Shown here one piece after another: positions 32,907 through 42,695 of a DNA stretch of 64,000 nucleotides. The position numbers and the translations under genes were made by a program. Source of the stretch: Henckelia pumila (lineage: Eukaryota; Streptophyta; Magnoliopsida; Lamiales; Gesneriaceae). Below the pieces are notes generated by a model. It was not told the origin of the DNA. It did no database searches and saw nothing but the letters and a program-made list of their open reading frames with translations. Location of the stretch: the NCBI RefSeq assembly GCF_033568475.1, contig NC_133123.1, positions 136,794,242 to 136,858,241 of the forward strand, written 5' to 3'. Within the stretch, counting starts at the first letter, position 1. The number at the start of each line of letters is the position of its first letter.

Positions 32907-35649
32907 CTACGGAATTTGGGCAATTTCAAGCAAAATTTTATGTAAAGACTGAGGCTTTGAGAAAAAAGGACAATGGTCGCTGCCTTTGATCTTGAAGACT
33001 CCTTCGGGTGGGTTTTCTCTCACAAGCTTTTCTTGTACATCTGGCGAAAGGGCATGATCATCCAGCGTTTGAATGTAGAATCGACGTCCAGTTCCATACT
33101 TTTCTTCTGATACACACAGTTTCTCCATCATGGGAATAAGAGGAATGGGTCTCATGGAAACCATAGCTAAAGCAACATCCTGGAACAAGATGATAAAAAT
33201 CATGCAGTTGGTCTAAGTGTGACAAGAAAAAAATCGTATACTTCATATTCTTCGAATGTGTTAAACGATCATTCCAACAACCAAATTCAGTCAAAATCAA
33301 AATGCACCCGACAAGATGAAGTCTTGTATTTCAGATTACAAGATAAAAATGTCAAAACTTGGTACATTTCACTTGTTCATAGTTAAAATACATATTGAAG
33401 GAAAATAAAGGATTTATATACAGGTTCAAAAACGCCAAACAAATTATGGTATGCCTGACATAAAAAAAACACACTTTCAAAAGCAAATGGCATAAGCAAT
33501 CGCTTTTCAAGATTATGTGTGTTTGGATCGAGAAACCACCGCATCATATTGAGCTGTTACGTTACTTCATATCCGACCCAGCGGTAGCTCTAGTTATGTT
33601 CATTCTGATTTCACCAAGTTACAATGACGTACTTATTCGAGGTTGTACTCATAAAAGACAACAGATCATCACACTAAATGGCAAACTGAAAATGAATGTG
33701 TAGTGAAGAAACATTATGTAATGCTACGTAAACATTTCACAAATCTTAAATATGATCCATACTACAAAATTAGTAAAGATTCCCACAAAACTCTGTTGGA
33801 TGTGAACATACCTTAGCAGGAGATTGATTAAAATATAACCCATGCATTTGTTGTTTTTCAAACATGAATGCCGTTGGAGGATTGTCTTTACCATTACCAT
33901 AAATCAGAGACTTCGACTCAGGTGAAAAAATTTCTGCAGAACCAAGCTGCAAGAGAATTATGTCAATACACAAAATAACTGAAAAAAAGTACCACAAATG
34001 CGTGACGTAGTCCACAAGAACATGATGTCCTGTCACATGTGTGCCTGCTAAAAAAACCAGGCTAGATGGAAACGGGAAAATTCGCTGACGGATCATGACA
34101 GATGATAAAGGTAATGAAGACCAACATATTCATTTTCTATGAAGGAAACAGACAAAGTTTGAATCATTTTCTCATAGGCCAGTGGAATTTTAAAATGTAA
34201 TTTCGAGAAATTCAGATTAATTATGAGTTCCAATGTTCCAGTGATTTCGGACATAGCATCAAGCTACTTTCACAGAGAAAAGAAACTTCGAGACAGAACT
34301 TTAAACACACCTCTTCAGCAAACACATCAAAAGGCCTCTGACCATTAGATATCATTGTAGCGCAAAGGTATATGGCTTTTGATATCTTCTCCGGGAGATG
34401 TTCTAACGCATAGGAAATGCAAGCACCTCCACTACTGTGGCCAACCAATATTACCTGCAAAGACTCACCTGTCACTCAGCCTGCAACCAATGCCTGTCGA
34501 TAGAAACTAAAAGTGGACTTAAAATCAACTATAACTTCCAAGTACTTCCTACCTTTTCATCCTCCGACAATTTCTGCAGAAAATCAATCAACGGTTTTGA
34601 GTACTCTGCCAGTGTAGCGACCTTGTTTGTATCAGTTAGGTCAATACCAGATCCTGATAGATCCAAGGCTGTAGGAAGTAACCCTGATTCCTCGAGTGAT
34701 GCAATAGTTTTATACCAACACCAAGCTCCGAATCCTTCGCCATGTACCAAAACAAATTTCTTTGTTTTGAGATTCTCCAAAAACTCTGGTAACTGTAAAT
34801 GATACAATTATAAAACGAGTGAAACAAATGTTTGAATATTAGATAACTTGCAAATAAAAAAAAAAAAAAAAGATTATCCCTTAAGGACATCTTTAGGGGC
34901 TTGTGCTCGTCTAAAGAAAATGCTTGCAAAAATATCCAACCAGCCAACTGACAAGTGATAAGTAACTCAAAGGAGTAGTGGCATATCTTTAATCTTTCAA
35001 GAAACCATATAAAAATCAAACCACCCTTTGCACCAAAGTTTATTAAATATCCCAAAAAGGACTCCTCAGGCATAAAAATAAGAACCACCTTTCTACTTTC
35101 TCAATGGAAAAGTCCATAAATCCCAACTTTTTCCACCCTTTGAACAGGGTCATGAATCTTGGCCACACTTTCTATGTACGGCAAAAAGAATAAATACAAA
35201 ATAAGAGATAACACAAATGACCGAACCTTTTTCCCTTTAGATCCTAATCGTGGCTCCCCAAATTCAAAACAAAAATCCAGCCACAGAAATACCAGTAAAT
35301 TAACAAGGAAATTAGAGCAGACTTCAAAAGAAGCAAAAACAAGCATAAGGCACCACAAACATAAAATTTATTTCACCTGTTTATTATTAGCAGGGGCATT
35401 AGAAAAAGGGTCAGACAAATTGGTGGTGCGGCGGCGAGAGCTGGTGGATCCAATTCGCCTAGACATGGACCCATTCTCAAATCTCTGAGAAAGCTGATGC
35501 TGCTGAATAGCCATAGCAAGCGCTTGCCTGTGCAGCAATTCCTCCTCTGTTGCACCCTTCCTCTTAGACAACGAACCCCTTTTACTCCTTGATCCAATCC
35601 CACCATTCTTGCTATCTTTCTTAGGCATGCACATGAGCTTATTCCCCAT
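32907..35649 (-). CDS. Methylesterase of the MES11-15 type (alpha/beta hydrolase)
   Basis: Plant MES proteins hydrolyse methyl esters of hormones such as IAA, jasmonate or salicylate; the substrate of this one is not shown. Five exons on the minus strand: 35377-35649, 34553-34792, 34311-34454, 33812-33946 and 32907-33179, all GT-AG and all phase 0, giving 354 aa. Exon 1 encodes a basic Ser/Arg-rich extension of about 90 residues beginning MGNKLMCMPKKDSK, characteristic of the MES11-15 subgroup, for which plastid targeting has been proposed; the MGN start could also be lipid-modified. The hydrolase core starts FVLVHGEGFGAWCWYK. The nucleophile elbow is LVGHSSGGACISYA (Ser) and the His motif is IKGSDHCPFFSKPQ. 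The triad appears complete. Confidence 0.92.
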
Positions 35650-37042
35650 TTCGGAAAAGCAAAGATTGAATTTTTAACAAAGCCCGGATATAGTTTTCTT
35701 GGTTAGTCAGCAAAAAAACCAGAGAGGCAGGAATTGCATTCGAGGGTAAGAGAAACAAGTAGGTGGTGTGGGAGAAGAGTGGTTTTATTTTTAGAATACT
35801 GCCTAATAATGTAATTGCGGTGATTAAATTAACTAAAAAACCAAAATAAAATCGTATAGGAACAAGGACCCGAAAACCAGCTCAACTGCAAATTTAAGCA
35901 AGCAATTTAATGCAAGTAATCTTTTTCAACGTTCATTGTCTGCTTGCACTGACTCCCACTCCCATTGAGGTGGAGACAAAACAACAATATGGCCAATTTT
36001 TTTACTAGTATTTTTTTCTTTTTTTCTGACAAGTCTTAATATTTATTTTATCTTTGTGTTTCTTGTTCTCTTGTTCCTTCATTTTCCCCTTTCTGTTATT
36101 GTCTTTTTCGCCATTGAATAACATCGCCTTCGCCATTCATAAAGGTCTAATGATAACGAGTCATCGAAATCCCGATTTCATGATTAGTCATTTGAAGAAC
36201 ATTTTAATGTTAATATTAATATGAACAATCACTTTTGGATCAAATTTGAATATTTTAAAAAGAAAACAGTTTTTAAATTTAAATTTTCTTAATTCTCACG
36301 CTAAGAGTTCGTAATCCTCAATGAGTTGGCAATGTCCGGTCTTAAGGGGAAAAGCGGTTGATTCCTTTCCAAAAATTTTGGTTTTTATTTTGGTTCAAGT
36401 CAAAAAGATGCGATAATTTAATGGCCTAAGAATTAGTTGATTGACCGGAAACTTAACACTTCAAATTATAGAATATTTAAAGTGTATGAAAAGTGAGGGT
36501 CCATCCATATGTATTCAAACTTTCTTTTCCATACAGGAAAAAGACACATGCATCAAACCTTGCAGTAAAGCAATATTATTAATGAACGATCTCTCTTAGC
36601 CAAGAAAGATCATTTATTAATGAACGACTACGGTTTTCATGTCATAAAAAAATTTTTAAAAAAATGACCAAGTCACGTTTTTAATGATTTGATCATAAAT
36701 TTATAATTAAAGTACTAGCATTAATCATCAATCAATGTTCCCCGGCAGCTCTAGATTCTGAAAATTTAAAAAGACAATACAACTAATCAAATTTATACCC
36801 TCTGAAGAAATCAGAGGAAACTTGTAACAACTCTGCAAATTGTAATCTAGAGCAATTTGGTTCACCATTCGCATATTAATGGGAAGAATGAAACTTTACT
36901 ACGCAATACAGAATTACAGATGAGCAGGAGAAGTGCTACGGCCAGTGAGACTTGTATCGGAATGTGACCACGACTTTGAAATCAAACTAAGTAGAAATAT
37001 GTTCTTAGACAATTACATTCACACATAGGCAGCCTAAAGTTC
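35650..37042. other. Intergenic region between MES-like and CBP20 genes
   Basis: Holds the upstream region of the methylesterase gene (35650 onward, read on the minus strand) and the 3' UTR of CBP20 (up to 37042). A short imperfect repeat, ATTAATGAACGA near 36577 and 36617, is the only structure seen. No gene. Confidence 0.5.
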
Positions 37043-40000
37043 CTAAGAAGCTTTCTTAGGATCCTCATCTTCCTCATCGTCATCAGAATCACCACTTTCT
37101 CGAAACCGTGGGTTTTTCTCCTGAAAAATCAAAATGACAATGGATATGATGAGGACCAGAGACATGGCGTTTTCCCCATAATTCAGTTGATTCTTAAAAT
37201 ACAAAACATAGGTAATCAGATGAGAGTGGGGTCCAAAAATACAAACAGGCTTCAGTAATCCAATAAATCTCAATTAGATAGCGTAAATGAGACCTTAGCA
37301 TACATCTTAGCTGTGATTAAAAGAAAAAAAGCATACATCTTAGCTAAGCTTTTGTTATCAAATAAAACAATCCCCAAAGCTTTCAACAGTTTGCAACATA
37401 GTCGTACATAGAGCAACGTTGAATGGTTGAAACAAACAGAAGCAGCAGCAGATCAATTTGGGACGAGATTTTAAGTAATAACAGGTTGAAAAAAGTATTG
37501 TCCTAGATTAACAACAAAAACTCACAGGTCTGGATACATGCTCTGGAATTCTCCGGTATACATAATCTGACCTTCTCTTTGAGAACTCTGAACCCCCACG
37601 GTCATCGTCCCGGTATCGTTTACGAGGGTAATCTGTTTTTTCAAAGTATGGCAGCAACCAATGAGTTTTAGACTAGACGACAAAGACAGTTTATGCCTCA
37701 ACAATAAGAATACCTCTGCCATGGCGGTTAGGTCGCCCCTGATAATAGTTTCCACTATGTCCACCAACTACAAAAATTGAAGGTCATAAATAAGAGCAGT
37801 AGGTTCATAGACACAAAGATTAAACACCAGCATGTAGCTAAATCCTCTGAAGATATTCAATACAACCACTTACTAATCCATATACTATGTACCATGCGTA
37901 GAGTTATAGATTTACTCATGTCATAAAATATATCCTACAGAAAAGTAAAACTCCAAACATGTATGAACAACATATACTTCAGCAATTCAATATTACAAGC
38001 AAGATGATGAACTTGCCGTGTTTCAATATCTATGCATCCATAAGCAAATGAAAATCAGTAAACGGCCATCGAGGAAAAATATTTTTAAATTGTGGTTAAA
38101 TATTTATACAGAAGATTATACGTGTGTGTGTGTTTTTTTTTTTTTTTGGAAGGAAATGGAGATTTTAGGAGTATTTTTTTTTTTTTTTTTAGATTGATTT
38201 TACGAGTATTCTGTGTGCACATAAAGTGAAAAAAATCCAACAAGGACCTTTAGTTTTGTGATCGAAGCCAAGCAAATCAATTTTAAAATTGCATGCCCAC
38301 TCACAGTCAGGTGTCATAACGGCTGGAAAACTGGCACCATAATCCACTAGCTGCCTCTGTGCTTCCAACTCTTTTTGTACTAACTTACCATAACCACCTC
38401 TACGTACAATAAATCAAGGAAATTTACAGACAGATATTAAATAACAGTATACCGGTGGATATTCTTGATCTTTTTACTATAGAATTGTAAGGCATAAAAA
38501 TTTCAACCAATATACAAGCGAAAAACAGAATGACATGCACAATGGCACCCCGGGGGGGGGGGGGGCGGTGGGGGGGTTGGTTGTTTGGGGTGGTGGTGGA
38601 AAGGGATGGGACCTAAAAAATCCAGTAAGACATGGTATAGATGATAAAGGCTAGAGCCTATCTGTTTGACAGAACTCTAATATAAGTCTTATCACAGTTC
38701 CAAAACCGATCATTCCAATCCTAATAGACAAGGGAACCATAACGATGTATCTCATGAGGTAATAAAACTAATTAAATTTAATTATTCAATAATTTTATTA
38801 GAGAATCTCACGAATATTTTATATTTCACTAAAAAAGACTTTAAAATATGGTTAGAATTTATATTATGAAAATTTAAGTAGTTTATATTACATAAATTAG
38901 ATTGACTAATTATCCTCGCGACCCTAGAACTTATGAAAAATTACAATTTCAGTTACGATTTCACATAATTTTGGTTGTAATTTATTTATAGGAATCAAAA
39001 TCAAAAAATGATTTTGCTTTTGATTATTTAGAGACGGTTCTGGTTTCGGTTCACGGTTCCGTCAACTCCAACATAGTAATGCTCCTCAAAATACACAGTA
39101 GTTCCCTCAGAATTGAAAGCATGCAAAATCTTTTCAAAGAATATTAGCAATTTCATAAGAAAACCAAGTAAAATCAAGAAATGAATCCAAAAATTTAAGA
39201 AGTTGAAATAATAGTTGTTCTAAACAATAGGTTAAAAGGATATCTGGATCATAGTCAGTCCGATACTCATCCCTCACCTGGGAAAAAGAAAAAGAATCAA
39301 TTAGTTCTAAAAGTTGTTAGGAGGTTGAAGAAAAATTATTTGCATCACCTGCCCACCACTTCGACCACGACCCCACTGTCTGCCCTCTTGATACCCCCAA
39401 TCAAAATCAACACGGATAGGACGATCATCGAGAATTGTACCACTAATATATTTCACACAATCTTCAGTATCATCTCTAGAGTAGTACCTGACAAGCACAA
39501 GGTTCCAACATGAAACCATATGATATAAAACAACTTTCCACATTGTTATATCTCAAAGAGTATAAGGATGAACAACATAAAGCAATCAAGTATTATAGAA
39601 ACTTAAAAGCTACATAACAGAAATGGAAAATATTAATCTGTTACAACTTAAATCACCTCAAAGACATAAATCAGCAGAAAAGGACATCAGAATTGGACAA
39701 AATAGCTACTATTAGTGTTACTGCAAAAATGTGTCATTTTCTTCAACATTTACCAGAAAAGTTTTTAAGAAGTATCAAGTATATAATGGCACATACTCAT
39801 GAATTGATCGATGTATTAATTTTGAAGAAAAGCTACCCGACTTTTGGCACATAATTCAAGTTAATAATATGCTAGGAAATATGTGTGTTTATGAAAAAAT
39901 TATTTTCCCTAACAAAAATTGTATTATGTTTTCTGAATTATGATTTGAAAGCAATTGGATATATTTTATAGCATTTCTATGTTAGAAAAAATATATCCTA

Positions 40001-40899
40001 TAAATATTACACCATATCTATACTAAACAGCTGAAATCAATTTAATAAACTTCCAGCCCATCCGATGTCACTTTTTATTTCTGAGATGATCAAAAGAAGG
40101 AAATGTTAAAAAAATTTCCGGCTTAGAACTAATACCAAAGGAACTAGAGTATATCAATTTAACGTGAAGGCTTACACAACAAAGCAGAATCCACATGGTG
40201 TTTTAGAGTTCTTATCCAAACCCATGATTATCTTCTTAATCTCTCCAGTTCGAGAGAATAGCTCATACACTTGCTCCTCTGTTGTGTAAAATGACATGTT
40301 TCCAACATAAACTGTGGTCGAGTTTAACAGAACCTCTTCAAATTCTTCCTGTGTCCCAGAAAACCTCCTATCCCGATAAGCTGATATCTTGTTCGGATCC
40401 TAAGGCAAAGTTAAAACAATAAATATAGTAAATTGGCAACGCACCAAGAACAAGAAATTAAGAGTAAAGCATGTACAATTTCTGAAGTATGTGGTGCCGC
40501 ATTAACTGCTGAATGATCAACTATCCCACAAATCCCCAACAGAAATTATGAAGTGATAATGGACGAACCCAGAAGCTTATACCGTGCAATATCAAAATTA
40601 AAATGCCAAAAAGATCAAAAAATAATTAAAAAACCCACAAACTGTATCAAAAGAAACCGCGCCAAAGTCGTGAGATTGAGGAGAAAAGAAAGCAAAAATC
40701 CGTGAAGCATAAAGCACAACACTTTATGAAGAACAAACAAAGAGCTCAAAATCCCTAGCTGCAAACTGGAGTTCCATAGTGCAAGTGCGGCATAATGAAC
40801 ACAAAGATACTGTTCAAGAACCTTCAAGTGCTCTTAAATAGTTAAAGAGAGTGCGTTAGATGGGGGGAAAACGAGAATTACCTTAAAAAGGGAGGCCAT
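37043..40899 (-). CDS. CBP20: Nuclear cap-binding protein subunit 2 (CBP20)
   Basis: The small subunit of the nuclear cap-binding complex. With CBP80 it binds the m7G cap of pol II transcripts and supports splicing and miRNA processing. Eight exons on the minus strand: 40882-40899, 40176-40399, 39349-39487, 39244-39277, 38305-38403, 37714-37767, 37526-37632 and 37043-37120, giving 250 aa. The start [19 protein letters not shown] is the family signature. The RRM has RNP2 VYVGNM and RNP1 CGFCFVVY, followed by [18 protein letters not shown]. After [19 protein letters not shown] comes the plant-specific tail with a basic patch ([11 protein letters not shown]) and an acidic end ([15 protein letters not shown]). 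Six introns are GT-AG; the one at 38404-39243 is AT-AC and U12-type. Length is close to the ~257 aa of Arabidopsis CBP20. Confidence 0.95.
38404..39243 (-). other. CBP20: U12-type AT-AC intron of CBP20
   Basis: On the transcribed strand the donor is CCAG|ATATCCTTTT, and the intron ends TTATTGTAC|GTAGAGG. The sequence TTCCTTGAT (38413-38421) fits the U12 branch consensus TTCCTTRAY, with the branch A 11 nt from the acceptor. No GT-AG alternative keeps the frame, and joining gives DPGRGGYGK, matching CBP20. A U12 intron at this point is documented for the Arabidopsis gene. The intron also contains a run of 14 G (38552-38565, plus strand). Confidence 0.92.
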
Positions 40900-41240
40900 C
40901 ACAAATTTCTGCAAGACAAACCAGAAAAGTAAATTCGTGAGAAATTAAAACCACCAGTACCAACGATGACACATATGCTATATACTGGATCGACCCGCCG
41001 TGAAATCGCACCGAAGAGTTCGGCAGCGATGAAGAACACTTGCCTGCTGGTGACGACGAGCGGCTAGGCTTGGGTTCAGCCGGGTTTGGGTTGTTCTGGG
41101 CTTCGATTTGCCCTTTTGGGCTTCTTTACTTTCTGGGCCTCTTTCTTTTCACCTTTTGGGATAAAACTTCTGGGCTTCTTTCTAAGTACTAGCCAGCCGA
41201 ACACAGCGTCTGTAATGAAAATACAACACATTTATAATAA
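40900..41240 (-). promoter_or_regulatory. CBP20: CBP20 promoter region with site II (TGGGCY) motifs
   Basis: Four TGGGCT/TGGGCC motifs lie within 80 bp, at 41097, 41117, 41134 and 41171. Site II elements of this form bind TCP factors in many plant housekeeping promoters. The region is short because retroelement sequence begins near 41.2 kb. A possible 5'-UTR splice acceptor, TCTTGCAG, sits just before the start codon on the minus strand. Confidence 0.6.
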
Positions 41241-41534
41241 ATAGAGACTAACATTTTAGATATTCAATTGGTTACTGATGCGATCATGGATAGCTCGCCT
41301 GTTGATCAAGTTCCGTTAGAGATGCCAAGAGGACCGATTACGAGAGGACGAGCTAAAAAATTCAAAGATGCGCTTCAATCGTTGATAATGAACATTGGAA
41401 TGCTTGAAGATCATTTTGAGGGATGTTATAATCTTATTGAAGTCCAAAAAAGTCAAGAGAGTAGAGGAAATATCAAAGAAAACATAAAAAGAGGTGACAA
41501 GACCCGAGAGGTATGCGCGCCCGCGCCTCATTGA
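41241..41534 (+). pseudogene. Pol-tail reading frame inside the Gypsy-3 LTR
   Basis: The frame reads DAIMDSSPVDQVPLEMPRGP, then ITRGRAKKFKDALQSLI, and ends at 41534. The PxTRxRAKxxK pattern is typical of the extreme C-terminus of pol in this group of chromoviruses, after the integrase. Its presence upstream of gag fits a pol ORF that runs into the 3' LTR, so that its end is copied into the 5' LTR. There is no proper start, so it is unlikely to be a separate gene. Confidence 0.6.
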
Positions 41535-42162
41535 CGCGCGCCCGCGCCTGATCCGTTGTTTTTAAGATTTCAGGACAGAGTTCTATGCGCGCCCGCGCCT
41601 GCACTCTCTCTCACACAGTTCGGCGTTTTGTGTGTGTGCGAGACTTTTTGATATTTTGGCATTATTTTCTATTTTTGAGAGTTTTATTCCTACTAGGAAA
41701 CTTTTAGGATATATCTTTGATATCTTTAGCTATATTTTGAATTATTTTGCGATATCTTTTATTATTTTGTAGTTGTATTATAAATACAACATATACATTC
41801 ATTATTAAAAATAACAATTAAGATTTCAGATTATTGATTACTCAATACAAAATTCTCTCTAGAATTTTATTAAGCTTTTGCTTACCCAAAAATCAAACTT
41901 ATCAAAGTTTTCAACTTTGTGGCGTTTGTCGATTGATTATCCTCGTGGGTTGTCAGAAACAGGTTTTCTGAAGGTCCCGTTGTGATCAATTGTTTTCTTC
42001 GTGATTACTGTTGCTAGTTTCGTTGTAAGCTAGAGGTGGTTAATCCAAAAATTTTTACTTATTTTTAAGATCGGGCAATTTCTTGATTTCTTTTGTTATT
42101 GGATTGAGGGTACGATTTTAATATAGTCGTGTTTGCCTTCCATACATTAAGAATTCATATCA
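41277..42162 (+). repeat. Gypsy-3 5' LTR, left edge uncertain
   Basis: The right edge ...GAATTCATATCA lies 2 bp before the primer site. The left edge is taken at TGATGCGATCATGG (41277), which gives TG...CA ends; it could lie further left, at TGTAATGAAA (41211). Contents in order: a reading frame resembling the tail of a pol protein (to 41534), three GC-rich repeats (41513-41604), a TATA box, TATTATAAATAC, near 41786, and R/U5-like sequence. Confidence 0.6.
41513..41604 (+). repeat. Three GC-rich direct repeats in the Gypsy-3 LTR
   Basis: GCGCGCCCGCGCCT occurs three times (about 41515, 41537 and 41586), in sharp contrast to the AT-rich surroundings. It lies in the probable U3, 180-270 bp upstream of the TATA box. 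Confidence 0.8.
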
Positions 42163-42164
42163 TT

Positions 42165-42176
42165 TGGTATCAGAGC
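42165..42176 (+). other. Primer-binding site, initiator tRNA-Met type (Gypsy-3)
   Basis: TGGTATCAGAGC two bases after the LTR end. Confidence 0.9.
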
Positions 42177-42192
42177 AAAGGTTTTGAATCAA

Positions 42193-42690
42193 GTAAGTAT
42201 CTATCTTCATCTATCTCTGTTCTTCGCGTTCTTCTTACCCGTTCTTCATCGTTCTTCGTTGGAATATTTCCTTCGTCGAATTTTTGTGTCGTTTCTTTCA
42301 AACTTGTTATCCAAGTCTCGTGTCTTGTGCTACAAGTTATAAAAAAAAAATCGATCAAAAAAAAATAGAAAGGATCGAAAGCTTCAAAAAAAAAAAAAAA
42401 AAAGAAATATTGAAGAAGCAAGATAACTTGTTGTCAATTGTTCATCCTTGGGTTCAAGTCAAAATTCGAGTGTTCATAAATTTATTCATCTTGTTTTTGT
42501 CAGTTTTCGAGAGTCAATCTTCAAGTGTCTACAAGTTGTGAGCTTGAGAGTTTGATTCACTTTTACCAAGCAAAAGCCTACATAAATTTTGAGTGACAAA
42601 AAAAAAAAAAAAGAGTGATTGAGTGAATTCGTTTGGAGGGACTTATGAGAACTTGTGTGGGGAATTTTATTACTAATTTTTTTCTTGCAG
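42193..42690 (+). other. Candidate leader intron of Gypsy-3
   Basis: The donor TCAA|GTAAGTAT lies 16 bp after the primer site, and the acceptor TTTTTTTCTTGCAG ends 5 bp before the gag ATG at 42696. The 498-bp segment between is rich in A-runs and has no ORF. Splicing is inferred from the site strengths and positions only. Confidence 0.45.
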
Positions 42691-42695
42691 GTACG

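Noticed and set aside
31002-35649. FSH1-like and MES-like genes as a biosynthetic cluster of hydrolases
   Set aside because: Both are alpha/beta hydrolases but from unrelated families, and they are convergent without other pathway genes, so adjacency is probably chance.
42633-42695. Upstream start of the Gypsy-3 gag ORF
   Set aside because: The added residues are not Gag-like, and the codon lies before a strong splice acceptor; ATG 42696 is preferred.
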